Source: Actinomycetota bacterium (lineage in GTDB: Bacteria > Actinomycetota > Actinomycetes > Actinomycetales > Kineosporiaceae). Taken from it: a stretch of DNA of 50,334 bases. The translations under genes and the position numbers were made by a program. Below are positions 1 to 13,533 of this stretch, piece after piece (position 1 is the first letter of the stretch; every line of letters starts with the position of its first letter). The notes beneath the pieces are model-generated. The model was not told where the DNA came from and did no database searches. It saw only the letters and a list, made by a program, of their open reading frames with translations. Where the stretch lies: contig JAUPKJ010000259.1 of NCBI GenBank assembly GCA_030837505.1, positions 1 through 50,334 of the forward strand, read 5' to 3'.

Positions 1-2349
<2,349 letters not shown>

Positions 2350-2557
2350 GGACACCGATGCCGAGGCGGCCTGTCGGCAAGGCGATCCCCGGACGAGGGC
2401 TGACACACACCGGCGCGGTGGCGCCGCGTGCGATGCGGCGAGGACAACGGCCTAGACTCGGTCGCCGGTGCCCGGGACGGGCGCCCGGCGGGAACCGGAA
2501 GCACTGATCCGGCGGACGAGTCCCGCCGAGAGCCGAACCATGACCCCGGGAGCACGT

Positions 2558-2854
2558 ATGTCAGCCATCTCACGCGAGGAAGTGGCCCACCTCGCGATGC
2601 TGGCCCGAATAGACCTCGCACCGGCCGAACTGGACCGCCTCGCAGGCCAGCTGGGTGCCATCCTGGACAGCGTGGCCACCGTCCAGCAGGTCGCCGGCGA
2701 GGACGTCCCCGCGACCAGCCACCCGATGCCGCTGACCAACGTGACCAGACCGGACGAGCCCCGGCCCTGTCTCAAGGCCGACGAAGCACTCTCCGGCGCA
2801 CCGGAGAAGGAACAACAGCGTTTCCGCGTGCCCCGGATCCTGCAGGAGGACTGA
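2558..2854 (+). CDS. gatC: Asp/Glu-tRNA(Asn/Gln) amidotransferase subunit C
   Basis: Small 98-residue subunit that wraps around GatA and GatB and stabilises the complex. It begins [18 protein letters not shown], the typical GatC N-terminus, and ends with [11 protein letters not shown] place the start at ATG 2558 because GGGAG at 2548-2552 gives a well-spaced ribosome-binding site. An earlier in-frame start at 2468 would add 30 residues unlike any GatC. gatA begins two bases after the stop codon, so the two are almost certainly co-transcribed. Confidence 0.93.
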   Translation: MSAISREEVAHLAMLARIDLAPAELDRLAGQLGAILDSVATVQQVAGEDVPATSHPMPLTNVTRPDEPRPCLKADEALSGAPEKEQQRFRVPRILQED

Positions 2855-2855
2855 C

Positions 2856-4415
2856 GTGTCGAGCGCTACCCCCCCGGCGGACGACTCCCGCTCGCTCACC
2901 CGCCGCACAGCAGCAGAACTCGCGCAGATGCTGCGTACCCGGCAGGTCTCCTCCGTGGAAGTCGTCCAGGCCCATCTCGACCGGATCCACGGCACCGACC
3001 CGGGCGAACGAGGTGTTCACGCTTTCCTCCACGTCTCGGCGGATTCTGCGCTCGCAACGGCTGCCGCCGTGGACCGGGCCCGCGCCGCGGGCGAGCAATT
3101 GCACCCCCTCGCCGGCGTGCCCGTGGCGGTCAAGGACGTGATGACCACTCGTGGGATGCCGACGACCTGCGGTTCACGGATTCTCGACGGTTGGATTCCG
3201 CCCTACGACGCCACCGTCGTCCGTAACCTTCGGGACGCGCGGATGCCGATCCTCGGCAAGACCAACATGGACGAGTTCGCGATGGGCTCGTCCACCGAGC
3301 ACTCGGCGTTCGGCCCCACCCGGAATCCGTGGGACCTGGACCGCATTCCCGGAGGGTCGGGGGGCGGCTCCGCTGCGGCGTTGGCGGCTTTCCAAGCGCC
3401 CCTGGCAACGGGGTCGGACACCGGCGGGTCGATCCGGCAGCCGGCTGCTGTCACGGGCACCGTCGGGGTGAAGCCCACCTATGGTGGGGTGTCCCGCTAC
3501 GGCCTTGTCGCCTTGGCCAGCAGCCTCGACCAGGCGGGACCGTGCGGGCGCACCGTTCTGGACACGGCGCTCCTGCACGAGGTGATGGCAGGGCACGATC
3601 CGTTGGATTCCACGAGCCTGACCGACGACGTGCCGGATGTCGTGGGAGCGGCTCGGAACAGGGACGTCGCAGGTCTGCGCATCGGAGTGATCCGGGAGCT
3701 GTCCGGCGACGGCTGTCAGCCCGGCGTCAGAGCACGATTCGACGAGGCCACGGCGCTGCTCGTGGAAGCAGGGGCCACACTGGTCGACGTCGAGTGCCCG
3801 AGTTTCACCGCCGCCCTGGCCGCTTACTACCTGATCCTTCCCAGCGAGGCGAGCAGCAATCTGGCCAAGTTCGATGCCATGAGGTACGGCCTGCGTGTCC
3901 GTCCCGAGAAGGTCGTCGACCCCACTGCGGAACAAGTCATGGCGGCGACGAGAGCTGCCGGCTTCGGGGACGAGGTCAAGCGACGCATCATTCTGGGGAC
4001 CTACGCCCTGTCCTCCGGGTACTACGACGCCTATTACGGGAGCGCCCAGAAAGTTCGGACCCTCATCCAGAGGGATTTCGCGAGAGCGTTCGAGAACGCC
4101 GATGTACTGGTCTCGCCGACAGCTCCCACGACAGCTTTCCGGCTGGGGGAGAAACTGGAGGATCCCCTGGCGATGTACCTCAATGACGTTGCCACGATCC
4201 CCGCGAACCTGGCCGGTGTCCCGGCAATGTCGATCCCTGCGGGGATCGCCGACGAGGACGACCTCCCCGTGGGTTTCCAGATCCTTGCCCCGGCGAGGGC
4301 CGACGACCGCCTCTACCACGTGGGTGCTGCTCTGGAGACTCTTCTGGAGGTCCGCCGGGGAGGTCCTCTTCTGGACAGGGCCCCGGAAATCTCGTCAGCA
4401 TCCGTCGCCCGCTGA
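2856..4415 (+). CDS. gatA: Asp/Glu-tRNA(Asn/Gln) amidotransferase subunit A
   Basis: The glutaminase subunit: it hydrolyses glutamine and passes ammonia to GatB, which amidates Glu-tRNA(Gln) (and possibly Asp-tRNA(Asn)). The 519-residue protein carries the amidase-signature triad: Lys93 (VAVKDVM), cis-Ser168 (GGSGGGS) and nucleophile Ser192 ([11 protein letters not shown]). The 24-residue spacing of the two serines matches characterised GatA. The GTG start has an AGGAGGA-like site at 2843-2850, inside the end of gatC. A tRNA-Gln gene lies in this same window at 26432, fitting the indirect route to Gln-tRNA. Confidence 0.97.
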   Translation: MSSATPPADDSRSLTRRTAAELAQMLRTRQVSSVEVVQAHLDRIHGTDPGERGVHAFLHVSADSALATAAAVDRARAAGEQLHPLAGVPVAVKDVMTTRGMPTTCGSRILDGWIPPYDATVVRNLRDARMPILGKTNMDEFAMGSSTEHSAFGPTRNPWDLDRIPGGSGGGSAAALAAFQAPLATGSDTGGSIRQPAAVTGTVGVKPTYGGVSRYGLVALASSLDQAGPCGRTVLDTALLHEVMAGHDPLDSTSLTDDVPDVVGAARNRDVAGLRIGVIRELSGDGCQPGVRARFDEATALLVEAGATLVDVECPSFTAALAAYYLILPSEASSNLAKFDAMRYGLRVRPEKVVDPTAEQVMAATRAAGFGDEVKRRIILGTYALSSGYYDAYYGSAQKVRTLIQRDFARAFENADVLVSPTAPTTAFRLGEKLEDPLAMYLNDVATIPANLAGVPAMSIPAGIADEDDLPVGFQILAPARADDRLYHVGAALETLLEVRRGGPLLDRAPEISSASVAR

Positions 4416-4495
4416 GAGCAGGCCGAGTTCAAGCCATCGAATCGGCCTCGGGCGTTCTCCGGGACCGGACCACCACCAAGGTAGGTAGACCGAGC

Positions 4496-6058
4496 ATGAC
4501 GACCACGGCCAACGGCCCCGGCACCCTCGACGAGGTTCTGGACTACGACACTGCCACGGCGGCCTTCGACCCGGTGATGGGGCTCGAGGTGCATGTGGAG
4601 CTGAACACCGTCACGAAGATGTTCTGCGGGTGCCCGACGGAGTTCGGCGCCGAACCGAACACCCAGGTCTGTCCGGTGTGCCTGGGGTTGCCCGGTGCCC
4701 TTCCTGTGCTGAACCGGGCCGGGCTGGAATCCGCTGTGCGGATCGGCCTGGCGCTGAATTGCCGGATCGCTCCTCTCTGCCGGTTCGCGCGCAAGAATTA
4801 TTTCTACCCGGACATGCCGAAGAATTTTCAGACGTCGCAGTACGACGAGCCCATCGCGCATGACGGCTGGCTCGACGTCGAACTCTCCGACGGCGAGGTG
4901 TACCGGGTCGCCATCGAGCGTGCCCACATGGAGGAGGACACCGGGAAGTCCCTGCACGTCGGGGGCTCCACCGGCAGGATCCACGGTGCGGACTACTCCC
5001 TGGTCGACTACAACCGGGCCGGTATTCCGTTGATCGAGATCGTGACCAAACCGCTCACCGGGGCGGGGGAGCGGGCCCCGGAGGTCGCGAAGGCGTACGT
5101 GAGCTCGTTGCGTGATCTCTTGAAGGGCCTGGGCGTTTCCGACGTCAAGATGGAACAGGGATCGCTTCGGTGCGATGTGAACCTGTCGTTGCGTTCGCGT
5201 CAGGACGACGATCAGATGTCCGTACCTCTCGGAACCCGTAGCGAGACCAAGAACGTGAACTCGCTGCGCAGCATCGAGCGCGCCGTTCGCTATGAAATCA
5301 AGAGGCATGCCGCCCGTCTCCGAACGGGACAGAAGATCGTCCAGGAGACACGGCACTGGCACGAGGACACGGGGATCACCACCTCGGGTCGGGAGAAGTC
5401 CGACGCGGAGGACTACCGCTACTTCCCGGAGCCCGACCTCGTCCCGATGCAATCCGATCCGGAATGGGTGGATTCGCTCAGGGCTACCATTCCTGAGCCC
5501 CCGGCCGAGCGTCGGCGTCGGCTCCGGGCCGAGTGGGGATTCTCGGAGGCGGAACTCCGGGACCTGATCAATGCCGGTGCGGTCGACCTGGTCGCCGCCA
5601 CCATCGAGGCCGGAGCAACGCCTGCCGCCGCACGGAAGTGGTGGAGCGGCGAACTGGCCAGACAGGCAAAGGCCCGGGGGGTCGACCTCTGCGATCTGCC
5701 GATCACCTGTGAGCAGGTGGTCGAGCTGCAGGGAATGGTCGATGCCGGACGCCTCACGGACACCCTCGCCCGGCAGGTCCTCGACGGCGTCCTCGCCGAA
5801 GAGGGCGGACCCGAGAAAGTCGCAGCTGCTCGTGGGCTGAGCGTGGTGTCGGACGACTCCGCTCTCGGGGCGGCGGTGGACCGTGCCATCGAAGCCAACC
5901 CCGCGGTTGTCAAGAAGATCCTCTCCGGAAAGACCGCAGCGACCGGGGCATTGATTGGCGCTGTTATGAGGGATATGCGTGGGAAGGCCGATGCCGCTAG
6001 AGTGAAGGATCTGGTTCTGAAGCGGTTGGTTCCCCAGGAGGGCGAGACGGACCTCTGA
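4496..6058 (+). CDS. gatB: Asp/Glu-tRNA(Asn/Gln) amidotransferase subunit B
   Basis: Binds misacylated tRNA, activates its carboxylate with ATP and uses ammonia from GatA. The 520-residue protein has the GatB signatures GLEVHVEL near the N-terminus, [14 protein letters not shown], and the C-terminal YqeY-like tail domain ending [16 protein letters not shown]. The ATG is preceded by an AAGGTAGG site at 4478-4485. The 80-base gap after gatA is longer than the gatC-gatA gap but no terminator is seen in it, so a gatCAB operon is likely. Confidence 0.97.
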   Translation: MTTTANGPGTLDEVLDYDTATAAFDPVMGLEVHVELNTVTKMFCGCPTEFGAEPNTQVCPVCLGLPGALPVLNRAGLESAVRIGLALNCRIAPLCRFARKNYFYPDMPKNFQTSQYDEPIAHDGWLDVELSDGEVYRVAIERAHMEEDTGKSLHVGGSTGRIHGADYSLVDYNRAGIPLIEIVTKPLTGAGERAPEVAKAYVSSLRDLLKGLGVSDVKMEQGSLRCDVNLSLRSRQDDDQMSVPLGTRSETKNVNSLRSIERAVRYEIKRHAARLRTGQKIVQETRHWHEDTGITTSGREKSDAEDYRYFPEPDLVPMQSDPEWVDSLRATIPEPPAERRRRLRAEWGFSEAELRDLINAGAVDLVAATIEAGATPAAARKWWSGELARQAKARGVDLCDLPITCEQVVELQGMVDAGRLTDTLARQVLDGVLAEEGGPEKVAAARGLSVVSDDSALGAAVDRAIEANPAVVKKILSGKTAATGALIGAVMRDMRGKADAARVKDLVLKRLVPQEGETDL

Positions 6059-6077
6059 CGACACAAGTCCCTCCCCG

Positions 6078-6131
6078 GGCCACGGATCTCCTCGGCCACG
6101 GATCTCCTCGGAGGACCGGACCGGTCCGAGG
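6078..6131. repeat. 16-bp tandem duplication and inverted repeat after gatB
   Basis: Two exact copies of GGCCACGGATCTCCTC (6078-6093 and 6094-6109) are followed by an inverted repeat, CCTCGGA at 6106-6112 and TCCGAGG at 6125-6131, with an inner GGACCGG/CCGGTCC palindrome. The hairpin may terminate the gatCAB transcript. There is no T tract. Confidence 0.6.
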
Positions 6132-6175
6132 CACATCGGAGCTGCTTCCCCTCGAGGGCCTGAACGAGACAATTC

Positions 6176-6206
6176 TTGACACTCCGCTCGACGAACCGGG
6201 GAACGT
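6176..6206 (+). promoter_or_regulatory. Candidate promoter of the first GGDEF-EAL gene
   Basis: A consensus TTGACA (6176-6181) is followed after 19 bases by GAACGT (6201-6206). Transcription would begin near 6213. This argues against the earliest in-frame GTG at 6205 being the start codon of the downstream gene. Confidence 0.4.
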
Positions 6207-6348
6207 GTCGTTCCCCCGGGACGGGCGGAGAGGGAGGGCAGGAGCGCGCAGAAGCACTGTCGTATCACGACGAGACCGGAGAACGAAGGACGGGCACCCG
6301 GTTCCACCGAGGGGCAGGGCCGACCCGCGACTGCGATCGGGGGTGAGA

Positions 6349-8790
6349 GTGGGCCTACCCGGATCTCGATCGACGTGGGGCACCCGCCTGTCGATCCTCG
6401 CCGTCTCGGCATCTGCAGCAGCCTCCGTCACCGTGTTCCTGGGCCTCTCGTCCTTCGACTGCACGGTGCTCAACGCGAGGATCGCCTCCGCTGCGATCGC
6501 GTGTGTCAGCGGCGTGGTGCTGATGACCGACACGGCCCCGTCGCCCCGACCCTCTCGGCGTGCGTTCAGTTATTGGACCGGAATCGCGATGCTGCTGGTC
6601 GCCCTCGGCCAGACGGCTTCGGGGATCGGCAGGGCCCCGGGGCTGCCCCCCTTTCCACCCTCCGGCCTCCTGGTTCTTCTGCTCGGACTGGCCCTGTTGG
6701 TCGGGTCCACCATGGGGACCTCCTTCTTCGCCCACCTCGGGAAGCCCTATTCGACGCTGGTCCTCGATGCCGTCCTGCTCGGTCTGGCCGCTTCTCTCCT
6801 GATGTGGCAGATCGGTTTCAGAGATATTTTGGAGTCGAGGTCCTCAGGACCGGTGATATTTATTGTCGTCCTTACTCTGGTTTCTGATGTCATCATCGGG
6901 ACCGCCTGCCTGATCGCAGCTCTGCGGTGTCGGACCAGTGGGACGGCCGTCCTCGCCGTGGGCTGCCTGATCTTCATCGAGGGCGATCTCACCATCTTGA
7001 GATCCACCGCTCTGGCCGTGCAGGGGATCCCCTGGGGCGGCGCAACACTGTGGTGCTTGGGAATATCCTTGGTCGCGGCGGGTCTGATGGATCACGGACT
7101 GCGGGGACCATCCGGTCCCGGAGCTTTCCGGGCGACTTCCGGCGAGGGCAGCAAGGACCCGGAGGAGCCGTCGTCCGGAAGAACCACCACCCTCGGCCTG
7201 GCGCTCCTGGGAATTGGTATCGCCGCCACCGTGGCAGGGCGGGGGACCCCTGCGGACGCGGTTTCCATCTGGCTCGTCCTGCTGACCGTCGTGGCCCTCT
7301 GGTGCAGAGAAATAATCAACAGCCGGGGGAGGAACGCGCTCCTGGAAAGGCTCCACCGGGCCGCGACCACCGACCCGTTGACCGGGCTCGCGAACCGAAG
7401 AGTTCTCTCGGAGCGCATGGAAACCGTCGCGCACGACGCCCCCTGGTGTCTGCTCTGCGTGGACCTCGACGGCTTCAAAGTGGTCAATGACCTTCTGGGA
7501 CATGCCACCGGTGACTCCCTGCTGTGCGTCGTCAGCAAGAAGATCCGACAGGTACTGCCACCTCGGACACTCGTCTGCAGAATCGGTGGCGACGAGTTCG
7601 CCGTCCTCGTCAGAGGAGATGTGGAACACGGGCTGGAGCTGGGAAGAAAAGTAATAGCGGCGGTCCACCGCTCCTCGTCCGAGGTCCCCGGCGGCGATCT
7701 TGTTTCGGTGTCGGCGAGCGTCGGGGTGGCCTCGGTCGGTCGTGCCACGATTCCCGTGGCAGTCGGAAGCGGGCACCTGGTGGTGGATCCTCTGGCCGCG
7801 CTTTCTGCGGCCAGCAGTGCGATGCGTGCCGCGAAACAACCGGGACGTGAACGGGTGCAAGCTTTCGACCATACGGCTGCGCTCGCTCGTCAACGACGTC
7901 TGGTCATCGAGCACAGACTGCGCCTCGCGGTCGACGACGGCAAGGTGACAGTGCATTTTCAGCCGATCATCGATTTGCACGAGGGGCGCGTCAGCAGCGC
8001 GGAGGCCCTGGCGCGATGGGACGACGACGTGCTGGGCACGGTACGACCGGACGAGTTCATACCGGTCGCGGAGGAGAGCGGTCTGGTGATCGCGCTCGGG
8101 GAACACGTGCTCCATGAATCGCTCTCGCAGGCCTCGTCGAGCGGGATGCTGCAGCACGGGGTCCGTGTCGCCTGCAATGTTTCGCCTCTCCAGCTGCATG
8201 TGAAAGATTTCCATCGTGTCATCGAGGACGCGTTGACCGCGCACCGTGTCCGGCCGGAATCGCTGACCATCGAGGTGACGGAGGCCGTTCTGGTGGATGA
8301 GGACGGCCCTGCGGTCCGAGCTCTGACCCGCCTCGCCAACCTGGGCGTGACGATAGCGATCGACGATTTCGGTACCGGTTATTCGTCCCTGGGCTACCTG
8401 CAACGTTTTCCTGCCAAAATATTGAAGGTCGATCGTTCCCTGACCACTCGGCTCCTGCAGGACCAATCCGATCGCGCCATTGTGAAGGCAATCGTCGATC
8501 TCGGCAAGGGAATCGGTATGGCAGTGGTCGTCGAGGGCGTCGAGGACCGGGGAACAGCGCAAGCCGTCGCAGGTCTTGGCGCGCGTTACGGGCAGGGCTA
8601 CCTCTTCGGCTCCGCCGTCCCGGCCGACGTCCTCATCCAGGCCCTTCGGGGGAAGGCCATGGACGCGATCCTCCCCGCTCGGGAACCCGGAACAGGCAAA
8701 CGCGTCGCCAACACGGCCGGATCGGCACGACCGCCGGCGAACTATTGTTCAGACCGACCCGTGCCTCCTGCCCTGGCGGACTTCACGTGA
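6349..8790 (+). CDS. Membrane-anchored diguanylate cyclase/phosphodiesterase (GGDEF-EAL)
   Basis: Predicted to make and/or break cyclic di-GMP. About eight hydrophobic segments fill the first 330 residues. They are followed by a GGDEF domain with an intact catalytic GGDEF (413-417) and an EAL domain with EAL at 552-554. The EAL side retains NVSPLQL, the Glu of IEVTE, DDFGTGYSS, Lys in LKVDRS, EGVE and GQGY, so phosphodiesterase activity is plausible. The residues before GGDEF read RTLV rather than RxxD, so the inhibitory product-binding site seems absent. I chose GTG 6349 because the 48 residues upstream are Arg-rich and overlap a promoter; GTG 6343 or 6205 are alternatives. A paralogue lies beyond mdh at 10471. 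Confidence 0.9.
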   Translation: MGLPGSRSTWGTRLSILAVSASAAASVTVFLGLSSFDCTVLNARIASAAIACVSGVVLMTDTAPSPRPSRRAFSYWTGIAMLLVALGQTASGIGRAPGLPPFPPSGLLVLLLGLALLVGSTMGTSFFAHLGKPYSTLVLDAVLLGLAASLLMWQIGFRDILESRSSGPVIFIVVLTLVSDVIIGTACLIAALRCRTSGTAVLAVGCLIFIEGDLTILRSTALAVQGIPWGGATLWCLGISLVAAGLMDHGLRGPSGPGAFRATSGEGSKDPEEPSSGRTTTLGLALLGIGIAATVAGRGTPADAVSIWLVLLTVVALWCREIINSRGRNALLERLHRAATTDPLTGLANRRVLSERMETVAHDAPWCLLCVDLDGFKVVNDLLGHATGDSLLCVVSKKIRQVLPPRTLVCRIGGDEFAVLVRGDVEHGLELGRKVIAAVHRSSSEVPGGDLVSVSASVGVASVGRATIPVAVGSGHLVVDPLAALSAASSAMRAAKQPGRERVQAFDHTAALARQRRLVIEHRLRLAVDDGKVTVHFQPIIDLHEGRVSSAEALARWDDDVLGTVRPDEFIPVAEESGLVIALGEHVLHESLSQASSSGMLQHGVRVACNVSPLQLHVKDFHRVIEDALTAHRVRPESLTIEVTEAVLVDEDGPAVRALTRLANLGVTIAIDDFGTGYSSLGYLQRFPAKILKVDRSLTTRLLQDQSDRAIVKAIVDLGKGIGMAVVVEGVEDRGTAQAVAGLGARYGQGYLFGSAVPADVLIQALRGKAMDAILPAREPGTGKRVANTAGSARPPANYCSDRPVPPALADFT

Positions 8791-8852
8791 TCCCGGTCCC
8801 TGCGCGCGCGGGGACGGACGGCCGTCAGCAGAGGACCGGTCGCTTTCGAGAA

Positions 8853-8894
8853 CGGTGAGGGGCTCGGTCCGCTGCTGGACCGAGCCCCTCACCG
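8853..8894. terminator. Bidirectional terminator between convergent genes
   Basis: A perfect 18-bp stem (8853-8870 with 8877-8894) has a six-base loop GCTGCT. It lies between the convergent GGDEF-EAL gene and mdh. No T run follows on either strand, as is common for actinobacterial terminators. Confidence 0.8.
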
Positions 8895-8994
8895 GAGCCT
8901 GCGGGCTGTCCACGAACGAACGATTCGTGTCTCCCGGAGCTCTTCGGCGTTCCGAACGATCACCGAATCCAATGCTCTCGACAGAGAACCCGGT

Positions 8995-10470
<1,476 letters not shown>

Positions 10471-13329
10471 GTGGTATCGCCCATCCCCCCGCCAGTCATG
10501 ACAGGGTGTGCCCTTCTCGCCGGTGTGTCATGGACCTTTCAGGGCCTGACCCGCAGAACGGGCCATGCGCGCCTGACATCGATTGCGATCGCCGGCTGGA
10601 TCCTTCTCGCCGGGCTCACGGTGCTTCTTGCGGAACAGTGGGACTTTCCTGAGCGACAACGGGAACTCCTGGGGACCCTGCGTGTCGTGAGCGTCACGGT
10701 TCTGGCGCTGGGAACGCTGATCGGGCAGGCCGTCGTCCTCCGGCGGCTCTGCTCGGTCTGCCGCACGGTGCGGATGCCGTTCCTGGTTCTGGAGTCCCTG
10801 GAGGTCGCCTCCTGCGCAGTTCTTGTCCTGTGGGGGGTGAACGGGGAGCTGGGGGCTCTCCCTCCGGACCGCCTCGTGTCGGTTCTCGTGGCAGGTACCC
10901 AGATCGCCCTGGCCCAGGCTCTTGCCCGGTTGTCGTCGCCTCGGGCCCGGGGAGGGGACGACCGTCGAGGAACAGCCTTCCCCTGGGGCTCGGCAGCTTT
11001 TTTGTCCTTCGCCCTCTCCCACGGCCTCCGGGCAGTGACGTCGGACCACGGCCGGGCGATCGGCGGCCTCGTTCCGTGGTTTTTTCTCGGAGGCTGTCTC
11101 CTGCTGTCGGTCTGCGCCTGGAGGGAACCCTTCGGACGGGGTTCACCGGAAGGCTCTTCGGTGTACTCCGAGGTCTTCCCGCTGATGGTTCTGATGCTCG
11201 CGGTGGTTTCGGTCTCCGTCCGGTGCACGGTGGGGGAGCGCAACGAACTCCCTGTGGTACTGCTGGCGTTCGTCGCCTTTCTCACCGCTGTCGGTCGCGG
11301 TGTCCGTGCGAAGGAGGGCCGGGCGTCGGCGGAGGAACTCAAGAGGGAGAGAAAAAGATTCTCGGATTTCTTGGAAAATACTGAGGAAGCAGTTCTGGAA
11401 ATCGATGGGAACGGCCGGATCCGCTCCGCCGGCTCGGCGGTGAGAAAGCTGTTGATGGTCGGACCGGAACCACTGGTCGGTCGGAGGACGATCGACCTGC
11501 TGCCCTCCCGGCACCATGACGCCGTCCGAACCCTTCTGTCCGCCATGAGCCGGGGCGAACGCAGCACCGGCCTGGTCAGGATCGAGCTGCTTCCCCCCGC
11601 CGTGGGGATCGTCGATCTTCGTCTCCGTCGTACCGAGGAAGGGGCGGTCGCGACTTTCACCGATGTCACCGAGACCGAGGCCCTGAGGGAGCGAGTTGAT
11701 CATCTCACCCGTTTCGATCAGCTGACGGCCCTGCCCAACCGTGCGCACCTCGTGGGATCGATCGAGGCCTGGTTGAACTCAGGGGGGAGGGCGACCGTCT
11801 TCCACCTCGATGTGAGGGGTTTTCAGAACATCAACGATCGTTTCGGACGGGAATCCGGTGACAGGGTTCTCGTCGAGGTGGCGGCCAGGCTTCGCGGAGC
11901 CGTCGACGGTCTGGGCGCGGTGGAATCGATCATTGCCAGAGTGGGGAACGACGAGTTCGTGATCGCGGTGAGGCAACCCCCCCATCCTCGAAAACACCGT
12001 ACGGCGGGGGCCGGGGACAGCGGAGAGGGTGCGGAGAGGACGAGAGAGATCGGGCCCGCGGTCGAGGTACGGGCAGCCCGCCGTCTTCTCGGGTCGGCCA
12101 GGCCGTCCTTCCTCGTGGGGGACCGGACGGTTCGTCTGGATCTGAGTATCGGGGTGGCTCGTTCGATGGACCTGCCGGCGGGGGGCGGGGCGTCGATGCT
12201 GTTGCACCGCGGGGGTCTGGCCCTGTCCCGGGCCAAACGGGCTGGCCACGGACCAGCGGTGTGTTGGGACAGGAGTCTGGAACAGGAAGATCTTCGTCGC
12301 GTGGACATAGCCATCGGCCTCAGGCGGGCCTTGGACACCGGTCGGCTGCGCCTGGCCTACCAGCCGGTCGTGAGGCTGAGCGACGGCGCTGTGGTCGGAG
12401 TCGAGGCCCTGGTCCGGGTCAGGGACGGTCGGGGGAACCCGGATGCACTGTCCTGGCTCCCGGAGGTCGTGAGCCCCGAGGAACTCGTGGAGGCCGCTGA
12501 GAACTCCGGTGCCATCGAGGACCTGGGGGAGTGGGTTCTCGTGGAGGCGACACGGCAGGCCGCCCGCTGGAGGGCCCAGGGCCACGATCTGTCGGTGGGG
12601 GTGAACGTCTCGGTCCTCCAGCTGGCAGCTGGGGGCCTTGCCGACCTGGTCCGTCGCGTGTTGCGCAGTTCGGAACTGCCGCCGGACCGGCTCGTGATCG
12701 AGGTCACGGAGAGCAAGCTGCTCGGTGAGGGAGACCCTGCGGTCGAGGAGCTGAGGTCTCTGGCGCAGGACGGCGTCGTCCTGGCGATCGACGATTTCGG
12801 TACCGGATACTCGTCCCTCAGCTATTTGCTGCGTCTGCCGGTCCGCTCGGTGAAGATGGATCGACAGATGTTGGTGGGGCTGGGGGAGGAGCCTCGGGCC
12901 ACGACCCTGGTGCGCTCGGTCATCAGCATGGTGAGAGCCCTGGGGATGCTGGTGGTCGTGGAAGGTCTGGAGGACTCCCGTACCCTCCGTCTCGTCCGAG
13001 ACCTGGGGGCGTACTCCGGACAAGGGTTCGTCCTGTGCAAGGCTCTGCCCCCCGAGGAACTCGAATCCGTTCTGAGGGCCTCGCCCCTGGACCTCTCCCT
13101 GGAGGGTGGTCTCCCCCCGGTCGGGCCGGGGCAGGAGCCCTCCGGGACGGACGACGTCCCCGGGCCGACCGGGTCGACCGGGCGGTCGGGGGCTGCGCCG
13201 CAGGAGGTGTCCTGCGCGGATCCGGGAGCCGTTCCCCCAGCTCGCAGCCCTTCTCGGCGCTCGCCCCCTCCGGTGCGACGCACCACCGTGGTCGTCTCAG
13301 ATCGCGAGACCGGGCGTGGCGGTGATTGA
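10471..13329 (+). CDS. Membrane-anchored PAS-GGDEF-EAL protein with altered GGDEF motif
   Basis: A 952-residue cyclic di-GMP protein. About eight hydrophobic segments (1-280) precede a short coiled region and a PAS-like domain (about 290-400). A GGDEF domain follows in which the signature reads GNDEF (492-496), then an EAL domain with EAL at 645-647. EAL catalytic motifs are kept: NVSVLQL, IEVTES, IDDFGTGYSS, VKMDRQ, VEGLE and GQGF. The loss of the second Gly and a roughly 40-residue insertion after GNDEF make cyclase activity doubtful, so a phosphodiesterase role is more likely. The last 80 residues are Pro/Ser/Arg-rich. No ribosome-binding site precedes the GTG; ATG 10498 is an alternative start. 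Confidence 0.88.
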   Translation: MVSPIPPPVMTGCALLAGVSWTFQGLTRRTGHARLTSIAIAGWILLAGLTVLLAEQWDFPERQRELLGTLRVVSVTVLALGTLIGQAVVLRRLCSVCRTVRMPFLVLESLEVASCAVLVLWGVNGELGALPPDRLVSVLVAGTQIALAQALARLSSPRARGGDDRRGTAFPWGSAAFLSFALSHGLRAVTSDHGRAIGGLVPWFFLGGCLLLSVCAWREPFGRGSPEGSSVYSEVFPLMVLMLAVVSVSVRCTVGERNELPVVLLAFVAFLTAVGRGVRAKEGRASAEELKRERKRFSDFLENTEEAVLEIDGNGRIRSAGSAVRKLLMVGPEPLVGRRTIDLLPSRHHDAVRTLLSAMSRGERSTGLVRIELLPPAVGIVDLRLRRTEEGAVATFTDVTETEALRERVDHLTRFDQLTALPNRAHLVGSIEAWLNSGGRATVFHLDVRGFQNINDRFGRESGDRVLVEVAARLRGAVDGLGAVESIIARVGNDEFVIAVRQPPHPRKHRTAGAGDSGEGAERTREIGPAVEVRAARRLLGSARPSFLVGDRTVRLDLSIGVARSMDLPAGGGASMLLHRGGLALSRAKRAGHGPAVCWDRSLEQEDLRRVDIAIGLRRALDTGRLRLAYQPVVRLSDGAVVGVEALVRVRDGRGNPDALSWLPEVVSPEELVEAAENSGAIEDLGEWVLVEATRQAARWRAQGHDLSVGVNVSVLQLAAGGLADLVRRVLRSSELPPDRLVIEVTESKLLGEGDPAVEELRSLAQDGVVLAIDDFGTGYSSLSYLLRLPVRSVKMDRQMLVGLGEEPRATTLVRSVISMVRALGMLVVVEGLEDSRTLRLVRDLGAYSGQGFVLCKALPPEELESVLRASPLDLSLEGGLPPVGPGQEPSGTDDVPGPTGSTGRSGAAPQEVSCADPGAVPPARSPSRRSPPPVRRTTVVVSDRETGRGGD

Positions 13330-13354
13330 CACGGTTCGCATTCCGGTGAAGCGT
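13326..13354 (+). promoter_or_regulatory. Promoter of the ilv leader transcript
   Basis: TTGACA (13326-13331, overlapping the stop codon of the preceding gene), 17 bases, then AAGCGT (13349-13354; A2 and T6 kept). Six bases later is the GTG of the leader peptide, so transcription probably begins on that codon. Confidence 0.6.
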
Positions 13355-13360
13355 GACACT

Positions 13361-13399
13361 GTGCGTCTGACTCTCGTACTTGGACGGCGCGCCGGCTGA
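13361..13399 (+). CDS. ilvB leader peptide
   Basis: A 12-codon open frame, MRLTLVLGRRAG, runs from GTG 13361 to TGA 13399. Its Leu-Val-Leu core closely resembles the leader peptides described upstream of ilvBNC in Streptomyces and related actinobacteria, where ribosome stalling at branched-chain codons controls attenuation. It has no Shine-Dalgarno sequence but starts at the predicted transcription start. It sits 134 bases before ilvB, with a terminator hairpin in between. Confidence 0.75.
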   Translation: MRLTLVLGRRAG

Positions 13400-13410
13400 G
13401 GCGGTCGGAA

Positions 13411-13469
13411 GACCCCCGCTGAGCGCGCGACCCCTCGCCTGCCCGTTCGACCGGGCCGAGGGGTCTTTT
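13411..13469 (+). terminator. ilvB attenuator
   Basis: The terminator stem pairs GACCCCTCG (13429-13437) with CGAGGGGTC (13457-13465), with an inner CCCG/CGGG helix, and is followed by TTTT (13466-13469). A second GACCCC at 13411-13416 can pair with the same GGGGTC (13460-13465), so two exclusive structures can be drawn. This fits translation-coupled attenuation governed by the leader peptide at 13361-13399. Confidence 0.7.
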
Positions 13470-13533
13470 CGTCCCCGGAAAGAGTCCCTGAAGGACCACG
13501 ACCGATCCAGCTGACAGACGAGGAGAAGCCGCG

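Noticed and set aside
4313-6412. Long reverse-strand open frame opposite gatB
   Set aside because: gatB on the other strand has complete family motifs; the antisense product has no recognisable pattern.
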